DNA of 64,000 nucleotides. Source: Sphingopyxis fribergensis (GTDB lineage: Bacteria; Pseudomonadota; Alphaproteobacteria; Sphingomonadales; Sphingomonadaceae). A program made the translations under genes and the position numbers. The notes under the pieces are model-generated. The model saw nothing but the letters and a program-made list of their open reading frames with translations, made no database searches and had not been told where the DNA came from. This document shows positions 50,436 through 59,896 of the stretch, piece by piece (the first letter of the stretch is position 1; each line of letters starts with the position of its first letter). Location: the NCBI RefSeq assembly GCF_000803645.1, contig NZ_CP009122.1:2022501-2086500 (forward strand), read 5' to 3'.

Positions 50436-51269
50436 TCAGAAGCGGTAGCTGATCGCGCCCCGCACGCTGTGCGTGCGGAAATGGGCATTACTGCGCTGGA
50501 TATCGGTCCCGCCGCCGTTCAGCAGGAACGGATTGGTCGGCGGCGCGGTGCCCGCACCGACGTTGACGACATAATCCTTGTCCTTGAGATCGGTGTAGAG
50601 ATACTCGAGGCCGACCGAGATATTGTTCGTCACCATCACTTCGGCACCGCCGCCGGCGGCATAGCCCCAGCCATTGGTCTTGCCATTGTCGGCAAAGCTG
50701 TTGGCGGTGTTGCTCGTCGTGAACTTGTTGTCGAGGCGCGCATAAGCACCGCCGCCGGTCACATAGAAGAGCGCGCCGCCGCCGGGGGTGTAACCGGCAC
50801 GCAGGCGGGCGCCCGCCTGATAATCGGCCTCACGGCTCATGGTATAGCTTGCGGGGGTGGTCGAAAAGCCGCTGACGCTGTCGCGCGCATGGCTGCGCCC
50901 GCCTTCGATGACCGCGCCGAGGACGAAATTGCCCATCCGCTTGTCGAAACCAAGACGCCCGTAATATTCCGGACCGTCCTTGTCGTTGCGGCAGCCGAGA
51001 TTGGCCGAGCTGGTCGCCGCGCCATTGCAAAAGCCCGGCGAAAAGGCGTCGGTGCCGCCCGAAGTCGTCACCTGGTCGCCATAGGTGCCGTCGCGGTTGG
51101 TGTCGAACACGAGCGTTTCGCCGCGATCGCTGCCCTGAAGCGTGCCGCCACCGACGATGCTGATATAGGGTCCGTTGAAGTCCTGCGAGGTATCGCGCCC
51201 GTCCTGGGCCATCGCGGGCACGGCCAACGCGCTGGCCGCAACTGCGGCGAGGAGAGAGAGATTTTTCAT
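50436..51269 (-). CDS. Outer-membrane beta-barrel protein (porin family)
   Basis: Protein of 277 residues with a signal peptide (MKNLSLLAAVAASALAVPAMA). The mature part shows alternating amphipathic strands (GPYISIVGGGTLQ, YYGRLGFDKRMGNFVLGAVI, NISVGLEYLYTDLKDKDYVV) and ends HSVRGAISYRF with the C-terminal phenylalanine needed for BAM assembly. It resembles the Omp25/Omp31-type eight-stranded barrels of alphaproteobacteria. An insert with two cysteines (FCNGAATSSANLGC) is unusual and may form a disulfide. Confidence 0.85.
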   Translation of the reverse strand: MKNLSLLAAVAASALAVPAMAQDGRDTSQDFNGPYISIVGGGTLQGSDRGETLVFDTNRDGTYGDQVTTSGGTDAFSPGFCNGAATSSANLGCRNDKDGPEYYGRLGFDKRMGNFVLGAVIEGGRSHARDSVSGFSTTPASYTMSREADYQAGARLRAGYTPGGGALFYVTGGGAYARLDNKFTTSNTANSFADNGKTNGWGYAAGGGAEVMVTNNISVGLEYLYTDLKDKDYVVNVGAGTAPPTNPFLLNGGGTDIQRSNAHFRTHSVRGAISYRF

Positions 51270-51438
51270 TTTTTACTCCACTTTTTGAATGACTTTGCAG
51301 TCCGTTTGCCAACCCCCTGCCTCCGCCCAAAGTTCCCTTTCTGCTCTGAAACGGGACGAATGGAGCCGTCGGCGCGAGGCGCAAAGCGGTCCAAAACCGC
51401 CCTTGCCAGCGGCCTTTGCCGCCCCCTATAGCTGGGCC

Positions 51439-53418
51439 ATGAGTCACGATTTGTTCGACAGCAGCACCCCCGCGACCGACAGCTACAACGCCTCGCAGAT
51501 CGAGGTGCTGGAAGGGCTGGAGCCCGTCCGCCGCCGCCCTGGCATGTATATAGGCGGCACCGACGAGCGCGCGCTGCACCACCTCGCCGCCGAGGTGATC
51601 GACAACAGCATGGACGAGGCGGTCGCAGGCCACGCGAACCGCATCGAAGTCATCCTCGATGTCGGCAACCGGCTCACCGTCATCGACAACGGCCGCGGTA
51701 TGCCGGTCGACCCGCACCCCAAATTCCCTGGCAAATCAGCGCTCGAGGTCATCATGACCATGCTCCACTCGGGCGGCAAGTTCGAGGGCAAGGCTTATGC
51801 GACCTCGGGCGGCCTCCACGGCGTCGGCGTCAGCGTCGTCAATGCGCTATCGGTCGAAACCGAAATCGAGGTCGCGCGCGGCAAGCAGCTTTATCGCCAG
51901 CGTTTTTCGCGCGGCACGCCGCTGGGCGGGCTCGAAGAACTCGGCCCGACGCCCAACCGCCGCGGCACGAGCGTCAGCTTCGTTCCCGACGCCGAAATCT
52001 TTGGCGATCATGGCCGGTTCAAGCCGCAGCGGCTCTATCGCATGGCGCGCTCGAAGGCCTATCTGTTCGCTGGCGTCGAAATCCGCTGGAAATGCGCGCC
52101 CGAGCTGATCGGCGACGACACCCCAGCCGAGGCGATTTTCCAATTCCCCGGCGGCCTTGCCGACCACCTCAAGGAACAGATCGGCACGCGCGAATGCGCG
52201 ACCGCCGAACCCTTTATCGGACGCCAGGATTTCCCGGGCGATCAGGGCCGTGCCGAATGGGCGATCGCCTGGCCACTGTGGTCGGACGGGTCGTATAGCT
52301 GGTATTGCAACACCATCCCGACCCCAGCGGGCGGCACGCATGAAGCGGGGCTGCGTTCGGCGCTGACCAAGGGTTTGCGCGCGTTCGGCGAGTTGATCGG
52401 ACAAAAGAAGGCCGCACAGATCACCGCCGAGGACGTCTTCAACGGCGGCGAGATGATGCTGTCGGTCTTCATCCGCGATCCGCAGTTCCAGAGCCAGACC
52501 AAGGACCGGCTATCGAGCCCCGAGGCCGCACGCTTCACCGAAAATGCCGTACGCGACCATTTCGACCATTTCCTCTCGGACAATATGGACCGCGGCCGCG
52601 CGCTGCTCGGCCTCGTCCTCGACCGGATGGACGAAAGGCTCAAGCGCAAGGCCGAACGCGAGGTCAAGCGCAAGACCGCCACCAGCGGCCGCAAGCTCCG
52701 CCTGCCCGGCAAGCTGACAGACTGTGCGAACGACGGCCCCGAAGGTACAGAATTATTTATCGTCGAAGGTGACAGCGCCGGCGGCAGCGCCAAGCAGGCG
52801 CGCGACCGCAAGACGCAGGCGATCCTGCCGATCCGCGGCAAAATTTTGAACGTCGCGAGCGCCAGCAACGACAAGATCCGCGCCAATCAGGAAATCGCCG
52901 ACCTCGCGCTCGCATTGGGTTGCGGGATGCGCAAGGATTGTGACGCTGATCGGCTGCGTTACGAAAAAATCGTCATCATGACCGATGCCGACGTCGACGG
53001 CGCTCATATTGCGACTTTGCTGATGACCTTTTTTTTCCAGGAAATGCCCGACATCGTGCGGCGCGGCCATGTCTATCTCGCGCAGCCGCCGCTCTATCGC
53101 CTAACCTCGGGCAATACGTCGGCCTATGCCCGCGACGATGCACACCGCGCCGAGCTTGAGGCGACACAGTTCAAGGGCAAGAAGGTCGATGTCGGCCGTT
53201 TCAAGGGGCTGGGCGAGATGAACCCCAACCAATTGAAAGAAACGACAATGGACCCCGCGACGCGCTCGATGTTGCGCGTCACGCTGCCGCAGGAATATGA
53301 AGAGCGGCACTTGGTCAAGGATCTGGTCGATCGGCTGATGGGCAAGCATCCCGAACATCGTTTCCAGTTCATCCAGGCCAACGCCGCGACGCTCGACGAG
53401 GCTGCGATCGACGCCTGA
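51439..53418 (+). CDS. parE: DNA topoisomerase IV subunit B
   Basis: ATPase subunit of topoisomerase IV, 659 residues, which decatenates daughter chromosomes with ParC. Seen are the GHKL motifs EVIDNSMDEAVAG, DNGRGMPVDPHP and TSGGLHGVGVSVVNALS, and the TOPRIM region ELFIVEGDSAGGSAKQARDR with TDADVDGAHIATLL. It ends near MGKHPEHRFQFIQANA. The short form and lack of a GyrB insert identify ParE. A start at 51439 fits the family; the open frame extends upstream without homology. The next gene begins 11 bp after the stop. Confidence 0.95.
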   Translation: MSHDLFDSSTPATDSYNASQIEVLEGLEPVRRRPGMYIGGTDERALHHLAAEVIDNSMDEAVAGHANRIEVILDVGNRLTVIDNGRGMPVDPHPKFPGKSALEVIMTMLHSGGKFEGKAYATSGGLHGVGVSVVNALSVETEIEVARGKQLYRQRFSRGTPLGGLEELGPTPNRRGTSVSFVPDAEIFGDHGRFKPQRLYRMARSKAYLFAGVEIRWKCAPELIGDDTPAEAIFQFPGGLADHLKEQIGTRECATAEPFIGRQDFPGDQGRAEWAIAWPLWSDGSYSWYCNTIPTPAGGTHEAGLRSALTKGLRAFGELIGQKKAAQITAEDVFNGGEMMLSVFIRDPQFQSQTKDRLSSPEAARFTENAVRDHFDHFLSDNMDRGRALLGLVLDRMDERLKRKAEREVKRKTATSGRKLRLPGKLTDCANDGPEGTELFIVEGDSAGGSAKQARDRKTQAILPIRGKILNVASASNDKIRANQEIADLALALGCGMRKDCDADRLRYEKIVIMTDADVDGAHIATLLMTFFFQEMPDIVRRGHVYLAQPPLYRLTSGNTSAYARDDAHRAELEATQFKGKKVDVGRFKGLGEMNPNQLKETTMDPATRSMLRVTLPQEYEERHLVKDLVDRLMGKHPEHRFQFIQANAATLDEAAIDA

Positions 53419-53428
53419 GGAGGCTTTT

Positions 53429-54796
53429 ATGGCGAGATTTCGATCGGTGGCGATCGCGGCAGCGATACTGATTGCGCTCCCGCCGCACATCGCCCTCGCC
53501 CAAACTGCGGTGCGCACGACCCCAGCGGATCAAGCCGCGTTCGAACGCCGCGCCCTGCAACTCGTCGACCTGTTTGGCGGCAAAATCGCTTACTCAGCCT
53601 ATTTCGATCCGCATTTTCAGGCCGCGGTTCCCGAGCCCCAGTTCGACGCGTTCCGCGCCGGACTGATCGCGCAATATGGTGAGCCAGTCGCGATCGACAG
53701 GGCGACCGCGGCCAATGATCGGTCGGGGACCGTCCTGCTGCGTTTCGAACGCGGCGTTGCTACGGTGCTCCTGGACATCGGCGCCGCGGCCGATAAGCGG
53801 GTGAGTGGACTACAGATAACCGGCGTCACCGTGGCAGACGACAGTTTCGAAAAGGTCGCGGCCGAGATTGCAGAACTGCCGGGGCAGACAGGCTTTCTCG
53901 TGGCAGAACTCGACGAGGGCACTATCCGGCCCCTCGGCTCGGCCAATGTCGACCGGCAATTTGCAACGGGCTCGACCTTCAAGCTCTATATCCTCGACGA
54001 ACTCGCGGCGCAGGTCGCGGAGGGCAAGCGCCGGTGGTCCGACGTCGTCCCGCTCTCGCATTTCAGCTTTTCATCGGCGGGCACCGCGAACTGGCCAGCG
54101 AAAACGCCGGTAACGCTCCAGACGCTCGCGAACTGGATGATCTCGGTCAGCGACAATGGCGCTGCCGATACGCTGATCCACCTTCTCGGCCGCGAAGCGA
54201 TCGAGGCGCGGATGAGGCGCGCCGGGCACAGCGATCCATCGCGCAACATCCCGTTGCTCACTACGGTCGAAGCTTTTGCACTAAAGGGAAATAATTTCAG
54301 TGATCTGCGTCCAGCATTTATCAACGGCGATGATGCCGCGCAGCGCAAGCTCCTCGACGACAACCGTCACCGCCTGACCCTCGCCAATGTCGATGGCGTC
54401 AGCTTTACCGCCGGCCCGCGCTTCATCGACAGCCTCGAATGGTTCGCCAGCCCGAACGACATTGCGCGCCTGATGGTCGACCTGCGCGCGCGTCGATCAA
54501 AGACGCTGCTGGCGGCGATGGCGATCAACAATGGCGTCGGCCCGGTCGCTGCCGCCGACTGGAGCTATCTCGGCTACAAGGGCGGGTCCGAAAATGGTGT
54601 GTTGTCGATGAGCCTGCTTGGCCAGCGCAAATCGGATGGCCAATGGGTCGTCGTGACCGCGAGCTGGAACAATTCCAAGGCCAATGTCGATACCGGCCCG
54701 CTGATCGGGCTCGTTACGCGCCTGCTCGCGCTCGCAGCGCATGCCCCGCATGCAGCGCCAGCGCCAGGCACGCCGCCAGCAGCACGGCGTCCTTGA
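53429..54796 (+). CDS. Class A beta-lactamase-like serine hydrolase
   Basis: Exported protein of 455 residues with a signal peptide ending LAQ and GAGG at a good distance from the ATG. The N-terminal approximately 120 residues resemble DUF3887 (substrate-uptake-like). The rest is a penicillin-binding/class A beta-lactamase fold: catalytic ATGSTFKLYIL (SxxK), VSDNGAADTL (SDN) and YKGGSENGVL (KTG box as KGG). No omega-loop ExxxN is obvious, so antibiotic hydrolysis is not shown; such proteins often act as peptidases or esterases. Its 3' end overlaps the convergent DUF417 gene by 83 bp. Confidence 0.85.
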   Translation: MARFRSVAIAAAILIALPPHIALAQTAVRTTPADQAAFERRALQLVDLFGGKIAYSAYFDPHFQAAVPEPQFDAFRAGLIAQYGEPVAIDRATAANDRSGTVLLRFERGVATVLLDIGAAADKRVSGLQITGVTVADDSFEKVAAEIAELPGQTGFLVAELDEGTIRPLGSANVDRQFATGSTFKLYILDELAAQVAEGKRRWSDVVPLSHFSFSSAGTANWPAKTPVTLQTLANWMISVSDNGAADTLIHLLGREAIEARMRRAGHSDPSRNIPLLTTVEAFALKGNNFSDLRPAFINGDDAAQRKLLDDNRHRLTLANVDGVSFTAGPRFIDSLEWFASPNDIARLMVDLRARRSKTLLAAMAINNGVGPVAAADWSYLGYKGGSENGVLSMSLLGQRKSDGQWVVVTASWNNSKANVDTGPLIGLVTRLLALAAHAPHAAPAPGTPPAARRP

Positions 54797-55184
54797 ACAG
54801 GAATTGCGCGGTGGAGCCCATGAAAGGAAAGCCGTAACCTTCTTCCCAGAGCGACGCCCCGAAACTGAAGCTCAGCGTAATCAGAAAGGTGCATATCCCC
54901 ATCAGGCTTCCGAGCAGCCCCGCGCGATGCGACCACGCCCCAATCGCGATCAGCGCGCCGGCGAGCAGCTCGATCGTGCCGATGACGTTGCTGGTCCCCT
55001 GCACACCGATCAACGGATACATCCACGCAAACAAGGGATAGTGCATCGCCGTTCGCGCCACACCTTCGGCCTCATAGGCGGCGAACTTCGCGACGCCAAA
55101 AAGGGCAAAGATGAACACGAGCGACCAGCGCAGCGCCGCAATTGCCAATAGCTGCGACGGCAGCCGGTCCAGAATCTTGAACAT
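54714..55184 (-). CDS. DUF417 (YkgB-like) membrane protein
   Basis: Inner-membrane protein of 156 residues with four predicted helices (LRWSLVFIFALFGVAKFAAY, VIGTIELLAGALIAIGAW, LLGSLMGICTFLITLSFSFG, FLFKDAVLLAACLALALHAG). The KFAAYEAEGV and GVQGTSNVIGTIELLAG segments match the DUF417/DoxX-related YkgB family, sometimes tied to reactive chlorine or redox stress. The stop codon lies inside the serine-hydrolase gene on the other strand. The LysR gene lies 61 bp further upstream on the same strand and may regulate it. Confidence 0.85.
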   Translation of the reverse strand: MFKILDRLPSQLLAIAALRWSLVFIFALFGVAKFAAYEAEGVARTAMHYPLFAWMYPLIGVQGTSNVIGTIELLAGALIAIGAWSHRAGLLGSLMGICTFLITLSFSFGASLWEEGYGFPFMGSTAQFLFKDAVLLAACLALALHAGHALRARAGA

Positions 55185-55244
55185 GAAATAATACCCCCGA
55201 ATATGGTTTCAGGGCTATTCGTCGGCCGTCGCGCTTCGGTTACA

Positions 55245-56039
55245 TCAGTCGGCGGTTAGCGCCGCGACCAGCGCCTTGACCTTCGCCTGCCGCCATTGCG
55301 GTGTCGGCGCGACGAGCCAGTAGCCGCGCTTTACGGCGACGGCATCGCCGATCTGCCGCACACGCCCCGCCGCGATGTCGGCCTCGGCCAGCATCGCGGG
55401 AACATTGGCATGTCCCAGCCCGTTGGCCGCCGCGTCGATCGCCAGCCCGGCATCGCCCAGCCGCAGCGCGGGCTCGCCGTCGGCCACCGGACAGCCCGGC
55501 CACGCAATGCGCGTCTCGCTCTCGCTCCCCGGACCCGCGACGGTCACCATCAGCGGATCGGCTAGCGCCACGCCTTCATGCTCGCCCGCGCCGTCGGTCC
55601 AGAATATCGCGAGATCGAGGTTGGCCTCGGTAAAGTCGATCCCGCTGTCGGCAGAGACCAGGGTGAAGCGCACATCGGGCGCCTGCTGGCTATAGCGGGC
55701 AAGCCGCGGCGCGAGCCATTTGGCGGTGAGGTCGCGGGGCGCGGCGATCGTCAGCGATTGCGACGACTGCCCGGCCTGCATCGCGCGCACCGACTCTTCG
55801 AATTGCAAAAAGCCCTGCCGCAGTGCGTCGAGTCCGGCATCGGCCTCGCCGGTCAGTTCCAGTCCCTTGGGCGTGCGGCGGAACAGCACGACGCCGAGCA
55901 TATCCTCGAGGGCACGAATCTGCTGACCGACCGCCGCGGGCGTCACCGCCAACTCGTCGGCGGCGCGCGTGAAGCTCAGATGCCGGGCAGCGGCATCGAA
56001 CACGCGCAAGGCGTTGAGCGGCAGGTGGGTGCGTTTCAT
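55245..56039 (-). CDS. LysR-family transcriptional regulator, GcvA-like
   Basis: Protein of 264 residues, slightly short for the family (about 300). The N-terminal winged helix-turn-helix is LPLNALRVFDAAARHLSFTR then AADELAVTPAAVGQQIRALE, typical of the GcvA/AmpR branch. The effector domain covers residues about 90-260. The start overlaps the apaG stop by four bases (ATGA). It is the last gene of the apaG/metZ/leuB stretch and lies directly before the DUF417 gene. Confidence 0.9.
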   Translation of the reverse strand: MKRTHLPLNALRVFDAAARHLSFTRAADELAVTPAAVGQQIRALEDMLGVVLFRRTPKGLELTGEADAGLDALRQGFLQFEESVRAMQAGQSSQSLTIAAPRDLTAKWLAPRLARYSQQAPDVRFTLVSADSGIDFTEANLDLAIFWTDGAGEHEGVALADPLMVTVAGPGSESETRIAWPGCPVADGEPALRLGDAGLAIDAAANGLGHANVPAMLAEADIAAGRVRQIGDAVAVKRGYWLVAPTPQWRQAKVKALVAALTAD

Positions 56040-56446
56040 GACGCGGTCGCGGGCGCCACGAGCGGGAAATGGGGGATTGCGACGAGCAATTGCGATCCGT
56101 CGCCCATCTCCATCTCATAGCTACCGACCATCGAGCCTTCGGGGGTCGGAAGCGGACAACCCGAAACATAGTCGTAGGCGCCGCCGGGGCCGATCAGCGG
56201 CTGTTCGCCAACGACGCCTTCACCCTCGACTTCGCTGACCTGGCCGCGCCCGTCGCTAATCCGCCAGTGACGGCTGATCAATTGCGTCGCGGTCTGCCCG
56301 TGATTTTCGATCCGCACATGATAGGCCCAGAACCAGCGGCCGAGCGCTGGATGCGACTGTTCGGGCAGATAGCTGACCGCCACGCGCACGGTGATCGACC
56401 CGGTGGTCGCCGCAAAGGGGAAGAAGGAGTCGATCATCGTGCTCAT
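56036..56446 (-). CDS. apaG: ApaG family protein
   Basis: Fibronectin-III-like protein of 136 residues, annotated in enterobacteria for Co2+ and Mg2+ efflux although the mechanism is unclear. Family marks are ITVRVAVSYLPEQSHP, FWAYHVRIENHGQTATQLIS, RHWRISDG, QPLIGPGGAYDYVSGCPLPT and GSMVGSYEME. The ATG at 56446 begins MSTMID; the internal Met four residues on is an alternative. Overlap with the lysR start suggests co-translation. Confidence 0.95.
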   Translation of the reverse strand: MSTMIDSFFPFAATTGSITVRVAVSYLPEQSHPALGRWFWAYHVRIENHGQTATQLISRHWRISDGRGQVSEVEGEGVVGEQPLIGPGGAYDYVSGCPLPTPEGSMVGSYEMEMGDGSQLLVAIPHFPLVAPATAS

Positions 56447-56460
56447 GGGGGCAGCGTCGC

Positions 56461-57672
56461 TCAAAGCCCGGCCTTGGTCAATGCCTGGTCCAGATCGGCG
56501 ATAACATCGCGCGGATCCTCGAGCCCGATATTGATGCGCAGCATCCCCTCGACGACGCCCATGTCGGCGCGCGCTTCGGCGCTGACGCCATAATGGGTGG
56601 TCGATGCCGGATGGCAGCACAGGCTGCGTGAATCACCGATATTGTTCGAAATATCGACGAGTTCGAGCGCGTTGAGCAGGCCCATCGCCTGTTCGCGGCC
56701 GCCGTCGAGGACGAAGGAGAAGATCGGCCCGCACGCCTCCATCTGGCTCATCGCGAGATTATGCTGCGGGTGGCTGGCAAGCCCCGGGTGCAGGATGCGC
56801 GGCACGCGGCTTTCGACGAACTTGCCGACCGCGAGCGCATTTTCCGACTGGCGCCGCGCGCGCAAGTCCAGCGTCTCAAGGCCTTTGAGCACGACCCACG
56901 CGTTGAACGGCGACAGGTTTGGCCCCGTGTTGCGCTGGAACGGCAATAGCACGTCGTTGATGAACTTCTCGGTCCCGCAGACGGCACCGGCGAGCACGCG
57001 GCCCTGCCCGTCCATCAGCTTGGTGGCCGAATAGGCAACGACATCGGCGCCGAAATCCATCGGACGCTGCAGCACGGCGGTCGCAAAGGCATTGTCGACG
57101 ACCGACGTGATCCCATGCGCCTTTGCCAGCGCGCAGACATGCTTCACATCGACGATATCCATCGTCGGGTTGGCGGGGGTTTCAAAGAAGAAGACTTTGG
57201 TGTTCGGCTTGATCGCCTTTTCCCAGGCATCGTTATCGCGGCCGTCGACGACGGTCGTCTCGATGCCGAAACGCGGGCAGAGATGATCCACGAGCCAGCG
57301 GCACGAGCCAAAGGCGGCCTTCGCGGCGACGATATGGTCGCCCGCCGACAGCTGGCACAGCAATGCCGTCGTCATCGCCGCCATGCCGGTCGCCTGCGCG
57401 CGGCACGCCTCGGCGCCTTCCATCAGTGCGATCCGCTCTTCGAGCATCGCCACCGTCGGGTTCTGCAGGCGCGAATAGGTCATGCCCTGTTCTTCGCCGG
57501 CAAAGCGCGCCGCGACTTCCTCGGCGCTGTCATAGGTGTAGCCCGAGGTCAGGAAGAGTGCTTCCGACGTCTCGCCATGTTCGCTGCGCCACGTCCCGCC
57601 GCGCACCGCCTGCGTCGCCGGATGCCAGTTCCTGGTCTTGCTGCGATCCAAACCCGTCGTCTTCTTCATCAT
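56461..57672 (-). CDS. metZ: O-succinylhomoserine sulfhydrylase
   Basis: PLP enzyme of 403 residues of the cystathionine-gamma-synthase family, forming homocysteine from an O-acylhomoserine and sulfide. Marks are YSRLQNPTVAMLEERIALME, ATGMAAMTTALL, FFETPANPTMDIVD, the PLP lysine in YSATKLMDGQGRVLAGAV, and SLCCHPASTTHYGVSAEARA. It begins one base after the leuB stop and precedes apaG. The MetZ rather than MetB assignment rests on the WHPATQAVRGGT start and the GRVLAG segment. Confidence 0.92.
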   Translation of the reverse strand: MMKKTTGLDRSKTRNWHPATQAVRGGTWRSEHGETSEALFLTSGYTYDSAEEVAARFAGEEQGMTYSRLQNPTVAMLEERIALMEGAEACRAQATGMAAMTTALLCQLSAGDHIVAAKAAFGSCRWLVDHLCPRFGIETTVVDGRDNDAWEKAIKPNTKVFFFETPANPTMDIVDVKHVCALAKAHGITSVVDNAFATAVLQRPMDFGADVVAYSATKLMDGQGRVLAGAVCGTEKFINDVLLPFQRNTGPNLSPFNAWVVLKGLETLDLRARRQSENALAVGKFVESRVPRILHPGLASHPQHNLAMSQMEACGPIFSFVLDGGREQAMGLLNALELVDISNNIGDSRSLCCHPASTTHYGVSAEARADMGVVEGMLRINIGLEDPRDVIADLDQALTKAGL

Positions 57673-57673
57673 C

Positions 57674-58720
57674 TTATCCGTTCAAAACCGAAACCACCGC
57701 ATCGCCCAATGCCGCCGTTCCCATATTGCCCCCCAGATCCGCACCGCGGCACCCGTCGGCCAGCACTTGTCCGACCGCCGTCTCGATCCGCGCCGCGCTT
57801 GCCTCGTCGCCGCCCGAATGGCGGAGCAGCATCGCGAGCGACAGGATCATCGCCAGCGGATTGGCGATGCCCTTGCCCGCGATATCGGGCGCGCTGCCGT
57901 GGATCGGTTCGTACAGCCCCTGCTTGCCTTCGCTCAGCGAAGCCGAGGCGAGCAGCCCGATCGACCCGACACACATCGACGCCTGATCGGACAGGATATC
58001 GCCGAACAGATTGCCGGTGACGACGACGTCGAACTGGCCGGGGTTGCGCACCAACTGCATCGCGGCGTTATCGACATACATGTGAGTCAACGCCACGTCG
58101 GGATAGTCCGCCGCAACCTCGATCACGACATCGCGCCACAGCTGCGATGTTTCGAGCACATTCGCCTTGTCGACCGAGCAGAGGCGTTTCTGACGACCCT
58201 GCGCCGCGCGGAAGGCGACATGCGCGATGCGCCGCACCTCGCTCTCGCTATACGACATGACGTCATAACCTTCACGCTCGCCGCTCGCCGTTGTGCGCGT
58301 GCCCTTTTCGCCGAAATAGACGTCGCCGTTAAGTTCGCGGACGATCAAAAGGTCGATCGCCGCCGCGACCTCGGGCCGTAACGCTGAGCTGTCTTCGAGC
58401 CCCGCGAACAGCTTCGCGGGCCGCAGATTCGCAAACAGGCCGAGTTCGGACCGCAGGCCGAGGATCGCCTGCTCGGGGCGCAGATGCCGTTCGACGCTGT
58501 CGAACCGAGGATCGCCGACCGCACCGAAGAGGATGGCATCTGCCGCTTCCGCCTTCGCCAGCGTCTCGGGCGGCAGCGGATGACCGGTCGCTTCATAGGC
58601 TGCCCCACCGACAAGCGCGCGGTCGAGCGTGACAGTCAGGTTGAGCGCCGCGAGCACCTTCTCGGCCTCCGCCATGATTTCCGGACCGATACCATCGCCA
58701 GCCAACAGCAGGATTTTCAA
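57674..58720 (-). CDS. leuB: 3-isopropylmalate dehydrogenase
   Basis: NAD-dependent oxidative decarboxylase of leucine synthesis, 348 residues (normal length). Marks are [51 protein letters not shown], the catalytic Lys/Asp region [14 protein letters not shown] and [20 protein letters not shown], and the NAD site [20 protein letters not shown]. It lies upstream of metZ by one base, joining leucine and methionine biosynthesis in one transcript. Confidence 0.96.
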   Translation of the reverse strand: MKILLLAGDGIGPEIMAEAEKVLAALNLTVTLDRALVGGAAYEATGHPLPPETLAKAEAADAILFGAVGDPRFDSVERHLRPEQAILGLRSELGLFANLRPAKLFAGLEDSSALRPEVAAAIDLLIVRELNGDVYFGEKGTRTTASGEREGYDVMSYSESEVRRIAHVAFRAAQGRQKRLCSVDKANVLETSQLWRDVVIEVAADYPDVALTHMYVDNAAMQLVRNPGQFDVVVTGNLFGDILSDQASMCVGSIGLLASASLSEGKQGLYEPIHGSAPDIAGKGIANPLAMILSLAMLLRHSGGDEASAARIETAVGQVLADGCRGADLGGNMGTAALGDAVVSVLNG

Positions 58721-58768
58721 CGTCTCGCCCTTTCGTGTCTCGCCTGCCGCTTAGACAGCGGCGGCGCG

Positions 58769-59506
58769 TCACGCAACCGCCCTGCCCAGCCGCGAGACCA
58801 ATCTTTCCCTTACGCTCAGCAAGTCGCGGTTGCGCCCGTCGAGGACGTCGCGGTCGAGGAAATGGCCGGTGATGATCAGGCCATCGAGGACATCGTCCAT
58901 CGGCGGACTGGCATCCTGCCCGCGCAGAAAGGGCGGCAGGCGGAACAGGCGTTCCTCATAACCTGCCGCCGCCCCCATGCTTACCGCGCCGCCCGACTTG
59001 GGGTTGACGAAGGCCAGATCGGCGGACATTCCCGTCACAACGCATTCTTCGAGATTCAGGCCAAAGCCCAATTCGGCGAGCAGCAGCAACTCGTAACGCG
59101 CCAGCGCCGTGGCCCACTGCCGCGCCGACGACGCCACGCCGATCGCGTCCAGAACTGCCGAAAGCGCTGAATAGAGTGCGGGATAGGGCTGGCTCTCGGG
59201 TAGGGTCGACGCGGTCAGGCTCGTCGCCCAGTCGATAGCCGCCGCCGCCAGCGGTTCAGCGAGCAACGGCGCGCGGCTTTCCAGCAACTCGGCCGTCGCG
59301 CCGGCCAGTTGCTCTTCGGTTCGCGCCCGCAGTTCGAGCGCAACGAGATTGCCGGCGATCAGAATCGGCCGCAGCCGCGTCGACCGCCCGCCGCGCACAT
59401 AACCCGCAACCAGGCCCGCCTCTTCGGTCAGCGCGCGCAATATCGCCCCATGTTCGCCATGCGCGCGCACGGCGCAGACGATCGCGGGGGCGGTCAGGCT
59501 GGCCAA
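58769..59506 (-). CDS. recO: DNA repair protein RecO
   Basis: Recombination mediator of 245 residues with an N-terminal OB-fold ([32 protein letters not shown]) and a helical C-terminal domain with conserved [20 protein letters not shown]. With RecF/RecR it loads RecA on SSB-coated DNA. The start overlaps the end of the thioesterase gene by 13 bases. The usual zinc cysteines are reduced here; only the ECVVTG cysteine is seen. Confidence 0.92.
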   Translation of the reverse strand: MASLTAPAIVCAVRAHGEHGAILRALTEEAGLVAGYVRGGRSTRLRPILIAGNLVALELRARTEEQLAGATAELLESRAPLLAEPLAAAAIDWATSLTASTLPESQPYPALYSALSAVLDAIGVASSARQWATALARYELLLLAELGFGLNLEECVVTGMSADLAFVNPKSGGAVSMGAAAGYEERLFRLPPFLRGQDASPPMDDVLDGLIITGHFLDRDVLDGRNRDLLSVRERLVSRLGRAVA

Positions 59507-59886
59507 AGCACCATCTGCGTCTGCGTCACCAACGCGACCTCATCGCCCGCTTCGGTGCGGATGCGCGTCTGCCACACCGACAGCCGCTTGCCGATCTTCA
59601 CCGGGGTCGCCTCGCCGACCAGCACCGAACCCACCGGACCAGCGCCGAGGAAGTTGGTCTTGCTCTCGATCGTCGTCGTCCCGCTTGCCCCATCGGGGAG
59701 CGTCAGGAAGGCACCTACAGCGCCAAGGCAGTCCGCGAACGCCATGATCGCCCCGCCATGGACGATCCCGCCCGCGGTGCAGATTTCGGCACGCACGGGC
59801 AGCTTGCCCGCGACGCGCTCCTTGCTGCCTTCGTGGATCGTGACTCCAAGCGTCCCCGCGAGCGGCATGGCTGCTGCAAAATCCAT
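59494..59886 (-). CDS. PaaI-family hotdog thioesterase
   Basis: Protein of 130 residues with the hotdog motif [20 protein letters not shown] and [20 protein letters not shown]. It is expected to cleave an acyl-CoA; the substrate is unknown. GGGGAG lies five bases before ATG 59886. It lies 10 bp after uvrC and overlaps recO, so all three are probably co-transcribed. Confidence 0.88.
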   Translation of the reverse strand: MDFAAAMPLAGTLGVTIHEGSKERVAGKLPVRAEICTAGGIVHGGAIMAFADCLGAVGAFLTLPDGASGTTTIESKTNFLGAGPVGSVLVGEATPVKIGKRLSVWQTRIRTEAGDEVALVTQTQMVLWPA

Positions 59887-59896
59887 AAAACTCCCC

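Noticed and set aside
53429..54796. True antibiotic-resistance beta-lactamase
   Set aside because: SxxK, SDN and a KGG box are present but no omega-loop ExxxN is evident and an N-terminal DUF3887-like domain is attached; only fold membership is supported.
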